Counted from the stretch's first letter, positions 8,671 to 18,000 are shown. The stretch is DNA of 25,977 bases from CAYLKS01 sp964384205 [NCBI: uncultured bacterium] (GCA_964384205.1 CAYLKS010000018.1:8578-34554); one strand, 5' to 3'. Notes: a model not told the origin generated them from the letters alone. Translations and numbers: made by a program.

Positions 8671-10398
8671 ATGAATAATACTTCTATAAATGAGCTTTAT
8701 AAATGTAATTATTTTTTAGAAAAGCCTGAGGCCTGTTTTCCTCTGAAAATAGGCCTTATGCTATATTCTTCTCTGAATCTTAATACTCTACTTAATAATA
8801 TAATGGAAATTACAACTCAATTTATGGAAGTTGAAGCATCTTCTTTACTTTTATATGATTCTAACAATAATTCTTTAACATTCAAAATATCATTAGGCCC
8901 TCAAGGTATGAAACTTTTCAATACAAAACTTTCTGCAGACAAAGGAATTGTCGGGTTATCTATATCTCAAAAAAAATCTATAGTTGTTAATGATGTAACT
9001 CATTCTGAATACTTCAATCCAGAAATTGATAAAAAAATAGGATTTACTACAAAAAATATTCTCTGCACCCCATTACTCTCCCACGATAAAGTCATTGGTG
9101 CAATAGAACTAATAAATAAAAAAAATAATCGTCAATTCAATGAAAATGATATAAAAATAATAGAAGCTCTTGCAAACCAAATTGCAATATCCTTAGAAAA
9201 TGCAAATCTATTTGAAAAAATAAAAAATGAGGCAACCCAAAAAGAACTTTTATATAAATTCAGTACTCAAATTGCAAATAGCTTTAATATTCAAGAAATC
9301 ATTAATGCATGTGAAAATTTACTCAATACAATATATAAATTTGATAATTTAGTTTTAGGTACTTTTGATAGTGAACTTAAAAACACTATTTACTATATAA
9401 AGAATAAAAATATAGATCAAGATATTATTCAAAATATTTTATCAGATAAAAATGCCATATATAATGAACAAAAAATAAATCTTGATAAAAAGTTTTTAAT
9501 TTATTTTCCAATAAAACAAGGCAAAGATAAATTATTAGGGTTTATGATATTTTCATCTTCACAAGTAGAGACAACATCAAAAGAAAATATTGCATTTCTT
9601 TATAATATTCAAAATCTATTATCCATAACTCTTGAAAAAATTGAATTTTTAAATAAACAAATTGAAGAAGAACGGTTAAAAAAAACTTTACAATTAGGCC
9701 AGGAAATCCAGAATAACTTATTGCCTAATAATTATTTTGAAGATCAAAATATAGAAATGTATGCTTATTATAAACCATGCTTAACTATAAGCGGAGATTA
9801 CTATGATTTTATTAATCTCAATGAAAATGAATATTTCTTCTTAATAGCCGATGCCTCAGGGAAAGGAGTTTCAGCTGCTATGATGATGGCAGATACAAGA
9901 ACTCTAATCCATTTATTATTAGAAGAAGGAAAAGATATAAAATATATTATAAAAAAAATAAACAAAACAATATCCAATATCGGGCAAGGTTCCTTTTTTA
10001 TTACTGCTTTTTTTGGAATAATCAATATTAAAGCTTATGAATTATCCTATATAAACTGTGGACATAATTACCCTTTTCTGTGTTACAAACAAAACATAAT
10101 AGAACTTGAAGGGAATAATATGCCTATTGGGATTTTAAATGAAATTGAACCTGTGGTAAAAACTTTAAAAATAAATAAGAATAGTAAAATATTCTGCTAT
10201 ACTGATGGAGTTATTGATGCGAAACATCAAGAAGGATTTTCTTTTGGAGAAACAAGATTATACGAATTTATAAAAAGTTCTCAAACCAATAATAACACCA
10301 AAGAAAATATTTTAAATTTAAAGAATATATTGGAAGAGTTTACTCAAAATTCTATTCAACAAGATGACATAACTTTTATGTCAATTAAAATAAAATGA
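8671..10398 (+). CDS. GAF-domain PP2C/SpoIIE-type serine phosphatase (RsbU-like)
   Basis: This 575-residue soluble protein joins a clear GAF sensor domain (about 32-178, ending LANQIAISLENANLFEKI), a second GAF-like region (about 190-335), a short coiled linker (about 335-360) and a SpoIIE/PP2C phosphatase domain (about 365-575). Metal-binding acidic residues are present: Asp376 in SGDYYD, Asp394 in IADASGKGVSAAMMM, Asp512 in YTDG and Asp565-566 in QQDDIT. INCGHNYPFL is also typical. Relatives usually dephosphorylate anti-sigma-factor antagonists, so a role in signalled transcription or motility control is likely. No antagonist or anti-sigma gene is visible here, so the target is unknown. The start lies 3 nt after the phosphorylase stop without a clear ribosome site, suggesting translational coupling. 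The stop overlaps the next gene by 4 nt (ATGA). Confidence 0.9.
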   Translation: MNNTSINELYKCNYFLEKPEACFPLKIGLMLYSSLNLNTLLNNIMEITTQFMEVEASSLLLYDSNNNSLTFKISLGPQGMKLFNTKLSADKGIVGLSISQKKSIVVNDVTHSEYFNPEIDKKIGFTTKNILCTPLLSHDKVIGAIELINKKNNRQFNENDIKIIEALANQIAISLENANLFEKIKNEATQKELLYKFSTQIANSFNIQEIINACENLLNTIYKFDNLVLGTFDSELKNTIYYIKNKNIDQDIIQNILSDKNAIYNEQKINLDKKFLIYFPIKQGKDKLLGFMIFSSSQVETTSKENIAFLYNIQNLLSITLEKIEFLNKQIEEERLKKTLQLGQEIQNNLLPNNYFEDQNIEMYAYYKPCLTISGDYYDFINLNENEYFFLIADASGKGVSAAMMMADTRTLIHLLLEEGKDIKYIIKKINKTISNIGQGSFFITAFFGIINIKAYELSYINCGHNYPFLCYKQNIIELEGNNMPIGILNEIEPVVKTLKINKNSKIFCYTDGVIDAKHQEGFSFGETRLYEFIKSSQTNNNTKENILNLKNILEEFTQNSIQQDDITFMSIKIK

Positions 10399-10883
10399 AA
10401 AAAAAGAAACAACTAATTAACCAGAAAAAAGCCCTTCAGGACAGGCAATTATTCCTGAAAAAGGCTTTCAAAAATCTTAAAGAAATTACAAATTCTTATG
10501 ATAATTGGATTAAGTCTCCTGAATTTATCGAAATATTAGATGAAAAATTTGATGAATTTCTTGATAATATATATAAAGCTCGATATTTTACATATCTTTC
10601 TATTGGAAGTGATCTGGAAAATGTATCTCCCGATGTTAGCTTCTCAGAAATAATGTTTTTAGATTTAGTGGAAACTTTATATTCTATGGCTCAGTATATA
10701 GATCGTTTTATAAGACACCAAAAATTACTAAGAAAAATGAAAGAAAATGTTAATCCTGGAAATGTAAAACTAATGCGATATTTATTACAAATTATAGAAA
10801 CCGATAATAATAATATCTTACGAGAAATAAATACTATACAAAATAGAATTGATATTTTTAATAGAGTTATGGATTTGATGTAA
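10395..10883 (+). CDS. Helical protein of unknown function
   Basis: I do not recognise this 162-residue protein. It begins with a lysine-rich tract (MKKKKQLINQKK) and appears almost wholly alpha-helical, with charged amphipathic stretches at about 5-70, 85-118 and 125-160 that could form a helical bundle or coiled coil. It has no membrane segment, signal peptide or cysteines. It overlaps the phosphatase gene by 4 nt (ATGA) and the next gene by 1 nt (TAATG), so the three are probably translated in a coupled way. This context makes a regulatory partner of the phosphatase possible, without direct support. Its size and helical form also recall small flagellar or secretion chaperones, but no motif supports that. 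Confidence 0.75.
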   Translation: MKKKKQLINQKKALQDRQLFLKKAFKNLKEITNSYDNWIKSPEFIEILDEKFDEFLDNIYKARYFTYLSIGSDLENVSPDVSFSEIMFLDLVETLYSMAQYIDRFIRHQKLLRKMKENVNPGNVKLMRYLLQIIETDNNNILREINTIQNRIDIFNRVMDLM

Positions 10884-12199
10884 TGCTGGAAAGTACTAAA
10901 ATTATTGATTTTGCAATTGATTTTCTAAAAAATAAAGGCATCAATGCGTACTTATATCTAATTTCTAATAACACGGAAAAATATAACTGCAAAACATATA
11001 AAATAAATTTTTATGATTACTATAATAGCAATATTCTTATAGTAACTTTGGTTGAAAATAACAAATATCATTCTTTTAAATTATATAAATTAAATACTGA
11101 AAATGAACTTAAAGATGAGTTAAATAAGTGTATTACCATGTTCAAATTAATCAACAAAAAACCAGATAAACTACCCTTACCCCCTATGGAAACTAAAATT
11201 TATAATTACGATATATATGATTCTTCAATTGAAAACACTGATAAAACACCTATATTAAAAGCACTCACAAATCTCTATAAAGCATACGAAAAAGATATAA
11301 AGGCTGTTCTTTTTAATGAAGGAATAAATATAGTATGCACAATAGAAAATCATTTCTTTGCAAATAAGGATAAAGTTTTATCCTATGACATCACAAATTT
11401 TACACTTGAAATTCCCTATAAATTAAAAGATAAAAAAAATACCATGCAATATTATTTTAAAGAAAAATACCATAAACTAAATGATTTTTATAATATTGAT
11501 CTCACTAAAAAAATTTTTGCTCAAATAGTGAATTGCTCCCATGATACACAACAAATTTTCAATAAAAATATAAACTTAATCCTTACTAATATGGCTCTTG
11601 TCAAATTTTTAAACTTTTTAGCAAAAAAAACAATATTGCCTAATTCTATGTTTGCCAATAAACAAAACAAATTTTTTGATATAAATTTTAATCTAAATGA
11701 TGATGGTATGTATTCCACAGGATATAATACAAGACCTTTTGATGCTACTGGCTGGACAGTTACTTCTAAACAACTTTTCAAAAACGGTTTTTTAAATGAA
11801 CCTATTATTCCTAATTATTATAATAATCAACCTCCTACTGGCAATGCATTTTTTGATAACAGCTTTAATATAATTTATCAACCAACAAATCTAATTATGG
11901 AAAAGGGGAAATTTAAAAAAAATGAATATATTTTCTTTCTTGATCCAGGAGTAATTCTACATGATATAAATTCCATCCTATTAGATGACAAAAATAATAT
12001 AATTATAAACGGTAATGGGGAATATTTTAACAAACAAAAAAAAGCTTTTAATGTAAAACAATTATACATAAAAACAAATTTTTATTCATTTTTAAAAAAA
12101 ATCAAATATATCGGAGAAGAACAAATCAAATTACAAAATATAGTCGGATACCCTATATTAATGGAGAATATAAATGCGTCTACTATTGAAGATATTTAG
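10883..12199 (+). CDS. Divergent TldD/PmbA (TldE)-family protein
   Basis: The 438-residue protein resembles the PmbA/TldE half of the TldD-TldE metalloprotease, which processes peptide natural products and degrades unfolded peptides. The N-terminal half is very divergent. The C-terminal half keeps family landmarks: DATGWTVTSKQLFKNGFLNE from Asp287, PPTGNAFF with T319-G320-N321, and IYQPTNLIMEKGKF, matching the usual 'tGna.r ... psNl.i..G' block. I find no HExxxH zinc site, so it fits the non-catalytic TldE partner rather than TldD. No TldD gene is visible here. It overlaps the previous gene by 1 nt and the DUF4159 gene by 26 nt. Family placement is likely, function open. Confidence 0.7.
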   Translation: MLESTKIIDFAIDFLKNKGINAYLYLISNNTEKYNCKTYKINFYDYYNSNILIVTLVENNKYHSFKLYKLNTENELKDELNKCITMFKLINKKPDKLPLPPMETKIYNYDIYDSSIENTDKTPILKALTNLYKAYEKDIKAVLFNEGINIVCTIENHFFANKDKVLSYDITNFTLEIPYKLKDKKNTMQYYFKEKYHKLNDFYNIDLTKKIFAQIVNCSHDTQQIFNKNINLILTNMALVKFLNFLAKKTILPNSMFANKQNKFFDINFNLNDDGMYSTGYNTRPFDATGWTVTSKQLFKNGFLNEPIIPNYYNNQPPTGNAFFDNSFNIIYQPTNLIMEKGKFKKNEYIFFLDPGVILHDINSILLDDKNNIIINGNGEYFNKQKKAFNVKQLYIKTNFYSFLKKIKYIGEEQIKLQNIVGYPILMENINASTIEDI

Positions 12200-12839
12200 T
12201 CTATTCCTTTTCTTAGCAATATTAATACAAGCAGATATAAACAATCCTGATTTTACAATATGCAGAATTAAATACAATGGCGGTGGAGATTGGTACAATG
12301 ATAGATCTATTATACCTAACATGCTAAAAGAACTTCAAAAACGCACAAAAATACCATGCCAGGAAGAACAAGCAGTAGCTACATTAGAAGATAATAGAAT
12401 ATTTTATTACCCATTTATTTTTATGACAGGACACGGCAATGTAATATTCTCAGAAAGTGAAATTAAAAATTTAAGGAAATATTTATTTAACGGCGGGTTC
12501 CTATATATTGACGATGATTATGGAATGGATAAGGCTATAAGAAGAGAAATAAAAAAAGCATTCCCTGATAAAAAATTTGTGAAAGTACCATTTTCTCATC
12601 CTATTTACAACTGCTTTTATAAATTCCCTCAAGGACTACCTAAAATACATAAACATGACGGCAAACCACCCGAAGGCTGGGGCATTTTCCATAATGGAAG
12701 GCTAATTCTTTTCTATACTTATGAAACAAATATCAGTGATGGATGGGCAGACCCAAATGTTCATAAAGATCCCGAATATAAAAGAGAACAGGCTTTCAAA
12801 ATGGGGGTAAATATAATATATTACGCCTTAACAAATTAA
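12174..12839 (+). CDS. DUF4159-family exported protein
   Basis: The 221-residue protein has an N-terminal signal peptide (MRLLLKIFSLFLFLAILIQA, cleavage likely after Ala20) and then a DUF4159 domain. Family features visible are the start FTICRIKYNGGGDWY, the central TGHGNVIFSESEIKNLRKYL followed by NGGFLYIDDDYG, and the C-terminal NISDGWADP with a helix ending MGVNIIYYAL. The fold resembles a glutamine-amidotransferase-like flavodoxin domain; no function is established. A TGGAGA ribosome site lies inside the end of the preceding gene, 7 nt before the ATG, giving a 26-nt overlap. The last 20 or so codons overlap the comEC frame in another register, including the GGGGGT that may be comEC's ribosome site. 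Confidence 0.85.
   Translation: MRLLLKIFSLFLFLAILIQADINNPDFTICRIKYNGGGDWYNDRSIIPNMLKELQKRTKIPCQEEQAVATLEDNRIFYYPFIFMTGHGNVIFSESEIKNLRKYLFNGGFLYIDDDYGMDKAIRREIKKAFPDKKFVKVPFSHPIYNCFYKFPQGLPKIHKHDGKPPEGWGIFHNGRLILFYTYETNISDGWADPNVHKDPEYKREQAFKMGVNIIYYALTN
12803..12808 (+). promoter_or_regulatory. Possible wobble-type ribosome site for comEC
   Basis: GGGGGT can pair with the 16S rRNA 3' end in the same way as GGAGGT, with one G:U pair replacing A:U. It lies inside the DUF4159 gene, 9 nt before the ATA at 12818. In this AT-rich DNA such a G run is unusual. Confidence 0.35.
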
Positions 12840-14272
12840 ATCATCTTTATATTGGAAACATTTTATTAACAATACTTATCTTATGCTCTCATTATCACTT
12901 CTTTGTTGCTATTTTTGTAATATATGCTACTATTTTTATAATTATATCAAAAAATTATAAAACATTAATTCTATTCTTCATAATAATAATAAGAATTTTT
13001 TACCCTATTAAAGAGCATGCAAAATTTCACTATAAAAATATTCCAGATACTATAAAAGTTGTTGGAGACTATGCCCCCTACAAAATTGAAGATTTTCAAA
13101 CAACTGCCAAATTAAGCAATTTCAAAATTTATGATACTTCTAATAATTTTCTATTTAACCTACATCCTTCCTATAAATTATACCTCACAGATTATGATAA
13201 TCTTTGTTACAACTCCTTTAAAATCCAAAAAATACACTTTATTATAAATAAAGATAAATTTTATTCTCTCCTAACATCTAAATATAAAAAAGCATATCTC
13301 TATAAAAATATAAAAAAATTTAATTTTATTAAATATTCAGAATGTAAATTAAAATTAATTAATTTTCGTATAAAGCTTAATCAGCTATATGATGAATTTA
13401 TATCATACCCTATCTCAAACATAGCAAAAGCAATGATATTAAATAATACTACATTCATTGACTATAAAAACAAAAACTTATTTAAAGAATCAGGATTAAT
13501 GCATCTACTTGCAATATCAGGACTACATTTTGGAATTATCATTTCTATAATTTTATATTTACTTTACTTTTTAACTCCTAATATGAAAATAAAAAGTATA
13601 ATAGTTATTCTAATAAGCACTGCATATATAATCATAATAGGAATAAAACCTTCGATATTAAGAGCCTATCTTTTTGTATTATTCTATTTTTGTAGTATCT
13701 TACTAAATAGGAAGTTAAATAAATATATAATCTTAAATCTCTGTTACTTTATATCATTAATAATAGATCCCGAATATCTATTTCATATAGGATTTCAATT
13801 ATCTTTTATTGCAACTCTTAGTATATTTATTACTTTAGATATTTTAAAACCATTCAGTAAACTCAAAAACGAAAATATAATTAATAAAATTTTGTATTAC
13901 CCATTTTCTCTATTTATGATAAGCTTTGTAATATCATTATTTACAATTCCAATAATAAATTATAATTTTAAAGTTGCTTATCCCATGTCTATTTTAAACA
14001 ATATAATAATATCAATACCAGCTACAATTTTTATAACATCTTCTTTCTTATTCTTAAGCTTTTCATACATACCAATTATCAATAAATCATTCGCAGCATT
14101 TACAATACTTTCAGGGGAAATACTATTTTATTTATTAGAATTATTTAATCTCAAGCCATATCAGATAATAAAAATACAAATTTTTAATAATCACATTTCA
14201 ATATTGATATATTATTTTATATTGTTATTGTTAATCTACTTTTTAAAAAAATCTCTCAAAAATACTCATTAA
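12818..14272 (+). CDS. comEC: ComEC/Rec2-type DNA-uptake channel lacking a canonical start codon
   Basis: ComEC is the inner-membrane channel that brings single-stranded DNA into the cell during transformation. From 12818 the frame gives 484 residues. An N-terminal membrane hairpin is followed by an OB-fold-like DUF4131 segment (VVGDYAPYKIEDFQTTAKL, coded from about 13058). The competence domain then starts just before the ATG at 13433, with SGLMHLLAISGLHFG, GIKPSILRAYLF, FHIGFQLSFIATLSIF and about seven more membrane helices. The frame is open from 12782, yet contains no ATG, GTG, TTG or CTG before 13433. Starting at 13433 would remove the N-terminal domains and leave 600 nt of conserved-looking code unused. 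I infer an ATA start at 12818 behind GGGGGT; ATT at 12851 is an alternative. The C-terminal metallo-beta-lactamase domain of longer homologues is absent. The exact start is uncertain; the family is not. Confidence 0.75.
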   Translation: MLRLNKLNHLYIGNILLTILILCSHYHFFVAIFVIYATIFIIISKNYKTLILFFIIIIRIFYPIKEHAKFHYKNIPDTIKVVGDYAPYKIEDFQTTAKLSNFKIYDTSNNFLFNLHPSYKLYLTDYDNLCYNSFKIQKIHFIINKDKFYSLLTSKYKKAYLYKNIKKFNFIKYSECKLKLINFRIKLNQLYDEFISYPISNIAKAMILNNTTFIDYKNKNLFKESGLMHLLAISGLHFGIIISIILYLLYFLTPNMKIKSIIVILISTAYIIIIGIKPSILRAYLFVLFYFCSILLNRKLNKYIILNLCYFISLIIDPEYLFHIGFQLSFIATLSIFITLDILKPFSKLKNENIINKILYYPFSLFMISFVISLFTIPIINYNFKVAYPMSILNNIIISIPATIFITSSFLFLSFSYIPIINKSFAAFTILSGEILFYLLELFNLKPYQIIKIQIFNNHISILIYYFILLLLIYFLKKSLKNTH

Positions 14273-16548
14273 GCAGATATAATATGCTCAAGCAAATAAT
14301 GAGTAGCCTTTTTTCTATCAATATGAGATAGATTTAAAGAATTATCTACATTCATATGTTCCAGAGGACCAACACAAGAAGGACAACCTATCCTGCAAGG
14401 ACACTGCCTTAAATATTCTAATGAATACTCTATTATATCTCTAACCATATTATAAAACTTCAAAGACAGGCCAATCCCTCCAGGATATACATCATATAGG
14501 AAAATAGTAGGTTTACCATTAATCTCGTGTTTATATACAAAAGAAGTATTAATATCATTTCTATCACAAAATAAATATATTGGCGAAATTTCTCTTATTA
14601 AATTAGCAAGCCCTCCCAGCGCATTTGATAAATCTCCAGGACTTGATAGCTGTTCTGGAATATCATTAAATTCTATCCATGCTCCCATGGTCGGAAAATG
14701 TATTTCTGGTAAATTAATTTCTCCCCATCCTACATTCTCAAAAGTATGAAATTTAATTTTTTTATACATTACCGCTAATTTACTTATGTTTAGCTCACCA
14801 TAAGAAATTTTTATTTTAGAATCAGCATTTTGCATTTCTGTATATAAAATTTCTATGTCTGTTTTTTCCTGGGCATCTGTATAATAGTCACTTTTCACAG
14901 GCTTTACAAAAGCTCTGCGTTTCTCCCAATCTAATTCAATAACCTGATAAGTTTCACTTTCATGAATATATATAGCATCTTTATGAATAAGAACTGGTGC
15001 AGAGAAAAAATCAACTTCACCTATTACTTGATTATTTTTTGTTAGATCACAAATTGTAAAATTTTCATTTGATGCTGATCGCAGGTTAATATTCTGGGCA
15101 GGATAAGTATCACTACTCCAAAAAAATTTTTCATCATAGAATGTCAAAATCCCCTTTGATCTTAGATATTCCAATATATCTGTAATTGTCTTATTACCAA
15201 ACACTTCTGATTTAGAAAATGGCAATTCAAATACAGCACATTTAATATGATCCGTCAAAATCAATAAATTATCAGGATTTATCACACCATTTTCAGGGGA
15301 TTTTTTAAAAATATACTCAGGATGTCTAATTATATATTGATCAATAGGAGAAGAAGATGCCACCATTATAGAAATAGAAGAAGAGCTTTTACGTCCTGCC
15401 CTTCCTGCTTGTTGCCATAAAGAAGCAATACTTCCCGGAAATCCTGCCATTATGGATACATCCAGCTGCCCAATATCTATTCCTAATTCTAAAGCATTTG
15501 TGGAAACAATCCCTAAAATTTCACCTTCTTTTAGCCCTTTTTCAATTATACGCCTCTGATTTGGCAAATAGCCACCTCTATATCCTCTAATTCTACTTGC
15601 AATACCCTTCAAAGACTGCTTTAACTGAGTTAATATAATCTCTACTTTTAATCTGGATCTTCCAAAAATAATAGTAGAAATTCCATTTGATATAAAAATT
15701 TTTGCAAGCCTGATAGTTTCACTTACAACAGAACGTCTTATTCCAAGCTGAATATTAACAACAGGTGGATTATATAAAATAAAATGTTTTTCCCCTGATG
15801 GAGCCCCATTATTATCAATAAGCTCTATATCCTCACCTATTAAATTACTTGCAAGTTCAGCAGGATTGCCAATAGTAGCAGAAGAACATATAAATTGCAG
15901 GCGACTACCATAGAAATTGGCAATTCTTTTCAATCTTCTTATAACATTTGCAACATGACTTCCAAAAATTCCTCGATAAATATGCAATTCATCAATCACA
16001 ACATATTTCAATGATTCAAAAAAATTAGTCCATATAGTATGATGTGGCAAAATCCCTGTATGAAGCATATCTGGATTTGATATTACAATATCCCCTGCCA
16101 TCCTGATTTTTTTCCTTGCATCTGATGGAGTATCTCCGTCAAAAGTATATGTTTTTATTGGATAATCAATCAAATTAACTAAATCATATAGTTCTCTTAA
16201 CTGATCATAGGATAAAGCTTTTGTAGGAAATAAATATAAAGCCTTATACCCTGCTTTATTTAAAAAAGAGGTGAAAATCGGCAGATTATAACATAAAGAT
16301 TTACCCGATGCAGTAGGAGTAACAACAACAATATTTTTACCTTCTTTAACTTTTTTATAAGCTTCTGCCTGGTGAATATATAATTTATTTATACCCTTTT
16401 TATTCAAAGCGAGTTTAATTTCCGGGGGAATATCTTCTGGAAAATCTACATATTGTGCATTCCGCGATTCTATTGTTTCCCAATGAGCAATATTTTTACT
16501 AATTCTTCTATCTGTTTTTATAAAATCAATAATCTGCTCTAAATTCAT
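14269..16548 (-). CDS. DEAD/DEAH helicase with DUF1998 and four-cysteine site (MrfA/YprA-like)
   Basis: This 759-residue superfamily 2 ATPase has TPTASGKS (77-84, Walker A, Lys83), DELH (186-189, Walker B), SSATIGNP (motif III), and, in the second RecA domain, STNALELGIDIG and QQAGRAGRKS (motifs V and VI). The C-terminal DUF1998-type region ends with Cys716, Cys718, Cys722 and Cys725 in CPCRIGCPSC, a probable zinc site. This is the architecture of MrfA (YprA) of Bacillus, a 3'-5' helicase for excision repair of mitomycin-type damage, related to eukaryotic Hrq1. The start overlaps the MscS stop by 1 nt (TAATG), so the two form an operon. Its 3' end overlaps that of comEC: the palindrome TTAA holds both stop codons. 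Confidence 0.9.
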   Translation of the reverse strand: MNLEQIIDFIKTDRRISKNIAHWETIESRNAQYVDFPEDIPPEIKLALNKKGINKLYIHQAEAYKKVKEGKNIVVVTPTASGKSLCYNLPIFTSFLNKAGYKALYLFPTKALSYDQLRELYDLVNLIDYPIKTYTFDGDTPSDARKKIRMAGDIVISNPDMLHTGILPHHTIWTNFFESLKYVVIDELHIYRGIFGSHVANVIRRLKRIANFYGSRLQFICSSATIGNPAELASNLIGEDIELIDNNGAPSGEKHFILYNPPVVNIQLGIRRSVVSETIRLAKIFISNGISTIIFGRSRLKVEIILTQLKQSLKGIASRIRGYRGGYLPNQRRIIEKGLKEGEILGIVSTNALELGIDIGQLDVSIMAGFPGSIASLWQQAGRAGRKSSSSISIMVASSSPIDQYIIRHPEYIFKKSPENGVINPDNLLILTDHIKCAVFELPFSKSEVFGNKTITDILEYLRSKGILTFYDEKFFWSSDTYPAQNINLRSASNENFTICDLTKNNQVIGEVDFFSAPVLIHKDAIYIHESETYQVIELDWEKRRAFVKPVKSDYYTDAQEKTDIEILYTEMQNADSKIKISYGELNISKLAVMYKKIKFHTFENVGWGEINLPEIHFPTMGAWIEFNDIPEQLSSPGDLSNALGGLANLIREISPIYLFCDRNDINTSFVYKHEINGKPTIFLYDVYPGGIGLSLKFYNMVRDIIEYSLEYLRQCPCRIGCPSCVGPLEHMNVDNSLNLSHIDRKKATHYLLEHIISA

Positions 16549-17639
16549 TAACCCTCTTTAAAACTTGAATGCTGTTTTATATTATAAAATTTATAAACAG
16601 AAATCTTATATTTTTCAAATAATTTCAATAATTTTATATTAATTTTCTCTCTAACTTTCTCATGTTCTTCCCATTTAGTAGTTTTAGTAAAATAATACAA
16701 CCTGATCACCCTTGCATTTTCCTCTATTTCTCTAAAATTCACCATATGAAATTCCTGATGAATATCATCATCATTTCTAAGAATAGTTCTGATATCTTCT
16801 AAAAATTTTTCCATTATATCTGCTTTTATATCATCTATTTTTAAATATAGCACAACTCTTCTTTTATACATTCTTGACCAATTTTTTAAAGGTCTTGAGA
16901 CAATATAGTCATTCGGAACATTGGTAACCGTTTTATCAAAATTGCGAATTTTTGTACTTCTATATCCTATATATTCAACATCCCCATCAACCAACCTTCC
17001 ATCTTCCACAGAAATCCAATCACCAACTTTATACAAATTATCAATGTGAATAATAATATACCCAAACCAGTTCAAAATTAAATCTTTAAAAACAAGCCCC
17101 AATGTAATACCAGCGCCACCTAATAATGTAAAAATCCACATTATAGACTTACCTAAAAATAATTCAAAAAATTTTGCAATAATTATGAAAATTATAAATA
17201 CTTTAAATGCAGATTCAATAATAGGTATTAATAAATCATCTATCTTGGTTTCAGTTTTCCTGGCAAAGTACAATAAAATAGCAGATAAAATATTTGATAC
17301 TGAGAGTAAAATCATGCCTACTACTAAAATTCCAGCAAAAACCGTTACATTATAGATCATATCATAATATTGAATTTTATAATGCTCAAACAATATAATT
17401 TCTGAGATATAGATAACCAACCAGTAGACAAGAATATTCAGAGGCCTCTTTGCCTTATCAATAGTTTTCTCATCTATATTAAATTTCTTAACAAATCTTT
17501 TACTTATATTGATAACAAAATTCAATAAAAAATATTTGACAATAAAAAAACTTAATAAAATTACAAAAAATAACAAATAATTAAATAAAGATGCTCCTAA
17601 AAATTCTACATCTTTTAACTTTGCAATAAAATTATTCAT
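16548..17639 (-). CDS. Small-conductance mechanosensitive channel (MscS family)
   Basis: The 363-residue inner-membrane channel should open under membrane tension and release solutes on osmotic downshock. Membrane helices lie at about 20-42, 67-85, 93-124 and 140-161. The pore-lining helix with GGAGITLGLVFKDLILNWFG (174-193) shows the glycine/alanine packing of MscS TM3. The beta domain follows with VGDWI (205-209), VEYIGYRSTKIRNFD and VPNDYIVSRPLKNWS, then a mixed C-terminal domain. The size and extra N-terminal helices resemble the somewhat longer YbdG/YnaI-like members more than the 286-residue E. coli MscS. I see no ribosome site before the ATG. It is first in a two-gene operon with the helicase gene. 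Confidence 0.92.
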   Translation of the reverse strand: MNNFIAKLKDVEFLGASLFNYLLFFVILLSFFIVKYFLLNFVINISKRFVKKFNIDEKTIDKAKRPLNILVYWLVIYISEIILFEHYKIQYYDMIYNVTVFAGILVVGMILLSVSNILSAILLYFARKTETKIDDLLIPIIESAFKVFIIFIIIAKFFELFLGKSIMWIFTLLGGAGITLGLVFKDLILNWFGYIIIHIDNLYKVGDWISVEDGRLVDGDVEYIGYRSTKIRNFDKTVTNVPNDYIVSRPLKNWSRMYKRRVVLYLKIDDIKADIMEKFLEDIRTILRNDDDIHQEFHMVNFREIEENARVIRLYYFTKTTKWEEHEKVREKINIKLLKLFEKYKISVYKFYNIKQHSSFKEG

Positions 17640-18000
17640 ATCTAAAAACTAATATTAAAGAAAGTTATTGTCAAGAAAATTTTACCGAAACTCCTTAAGA
17701 AATTAAACAAAAATCTTTCACAATCTCCACAATGATTAAAATTAATAAAAAAACTCCATTCCTATCTAAAATAAAAATTTACTCCTTTAATATAGTTTAT
17801 TCCTTTGCTCCTGATTAAAAAATTTAAACTATTCAAAGACATATAATACAAATACATTTTCAATATTTGAATCTAAAAATCAATAAATATAGTTATTTTT
17901 ATTACCAGATTACCTAAAGACTGCGATTTTCTTATTTAGTACAAAAATAATCATTTCATTTTTTTATCCTCTTACCTTTACTTATATGCCTCTATCGAGT

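Noticed and set aside
12840-14272. comEC as a truncated pseudogene starting at 13433
   Set aside because: The upstream 650 nt stay open and encode recognisable ComEC N-terminal features, so decay is less likely than an unusual start, though not excluded.
14269-16548. Helicase as part of a phage-defence island
   Set aside because: The DUF1998 architecture and four-cysteine end match MrfA/YprA repair helicases, and no nuclease, methylase or other defence gene is adjacent.
17646-17674. TTGACA on the minus strand just before the MscS gene
   Set aside because: The -35 is perfect, but the -10 at 17-nt spacing is poor (TAGTTT), and the better TATTAG is only 14 nt away, so I did not call it a promoter.
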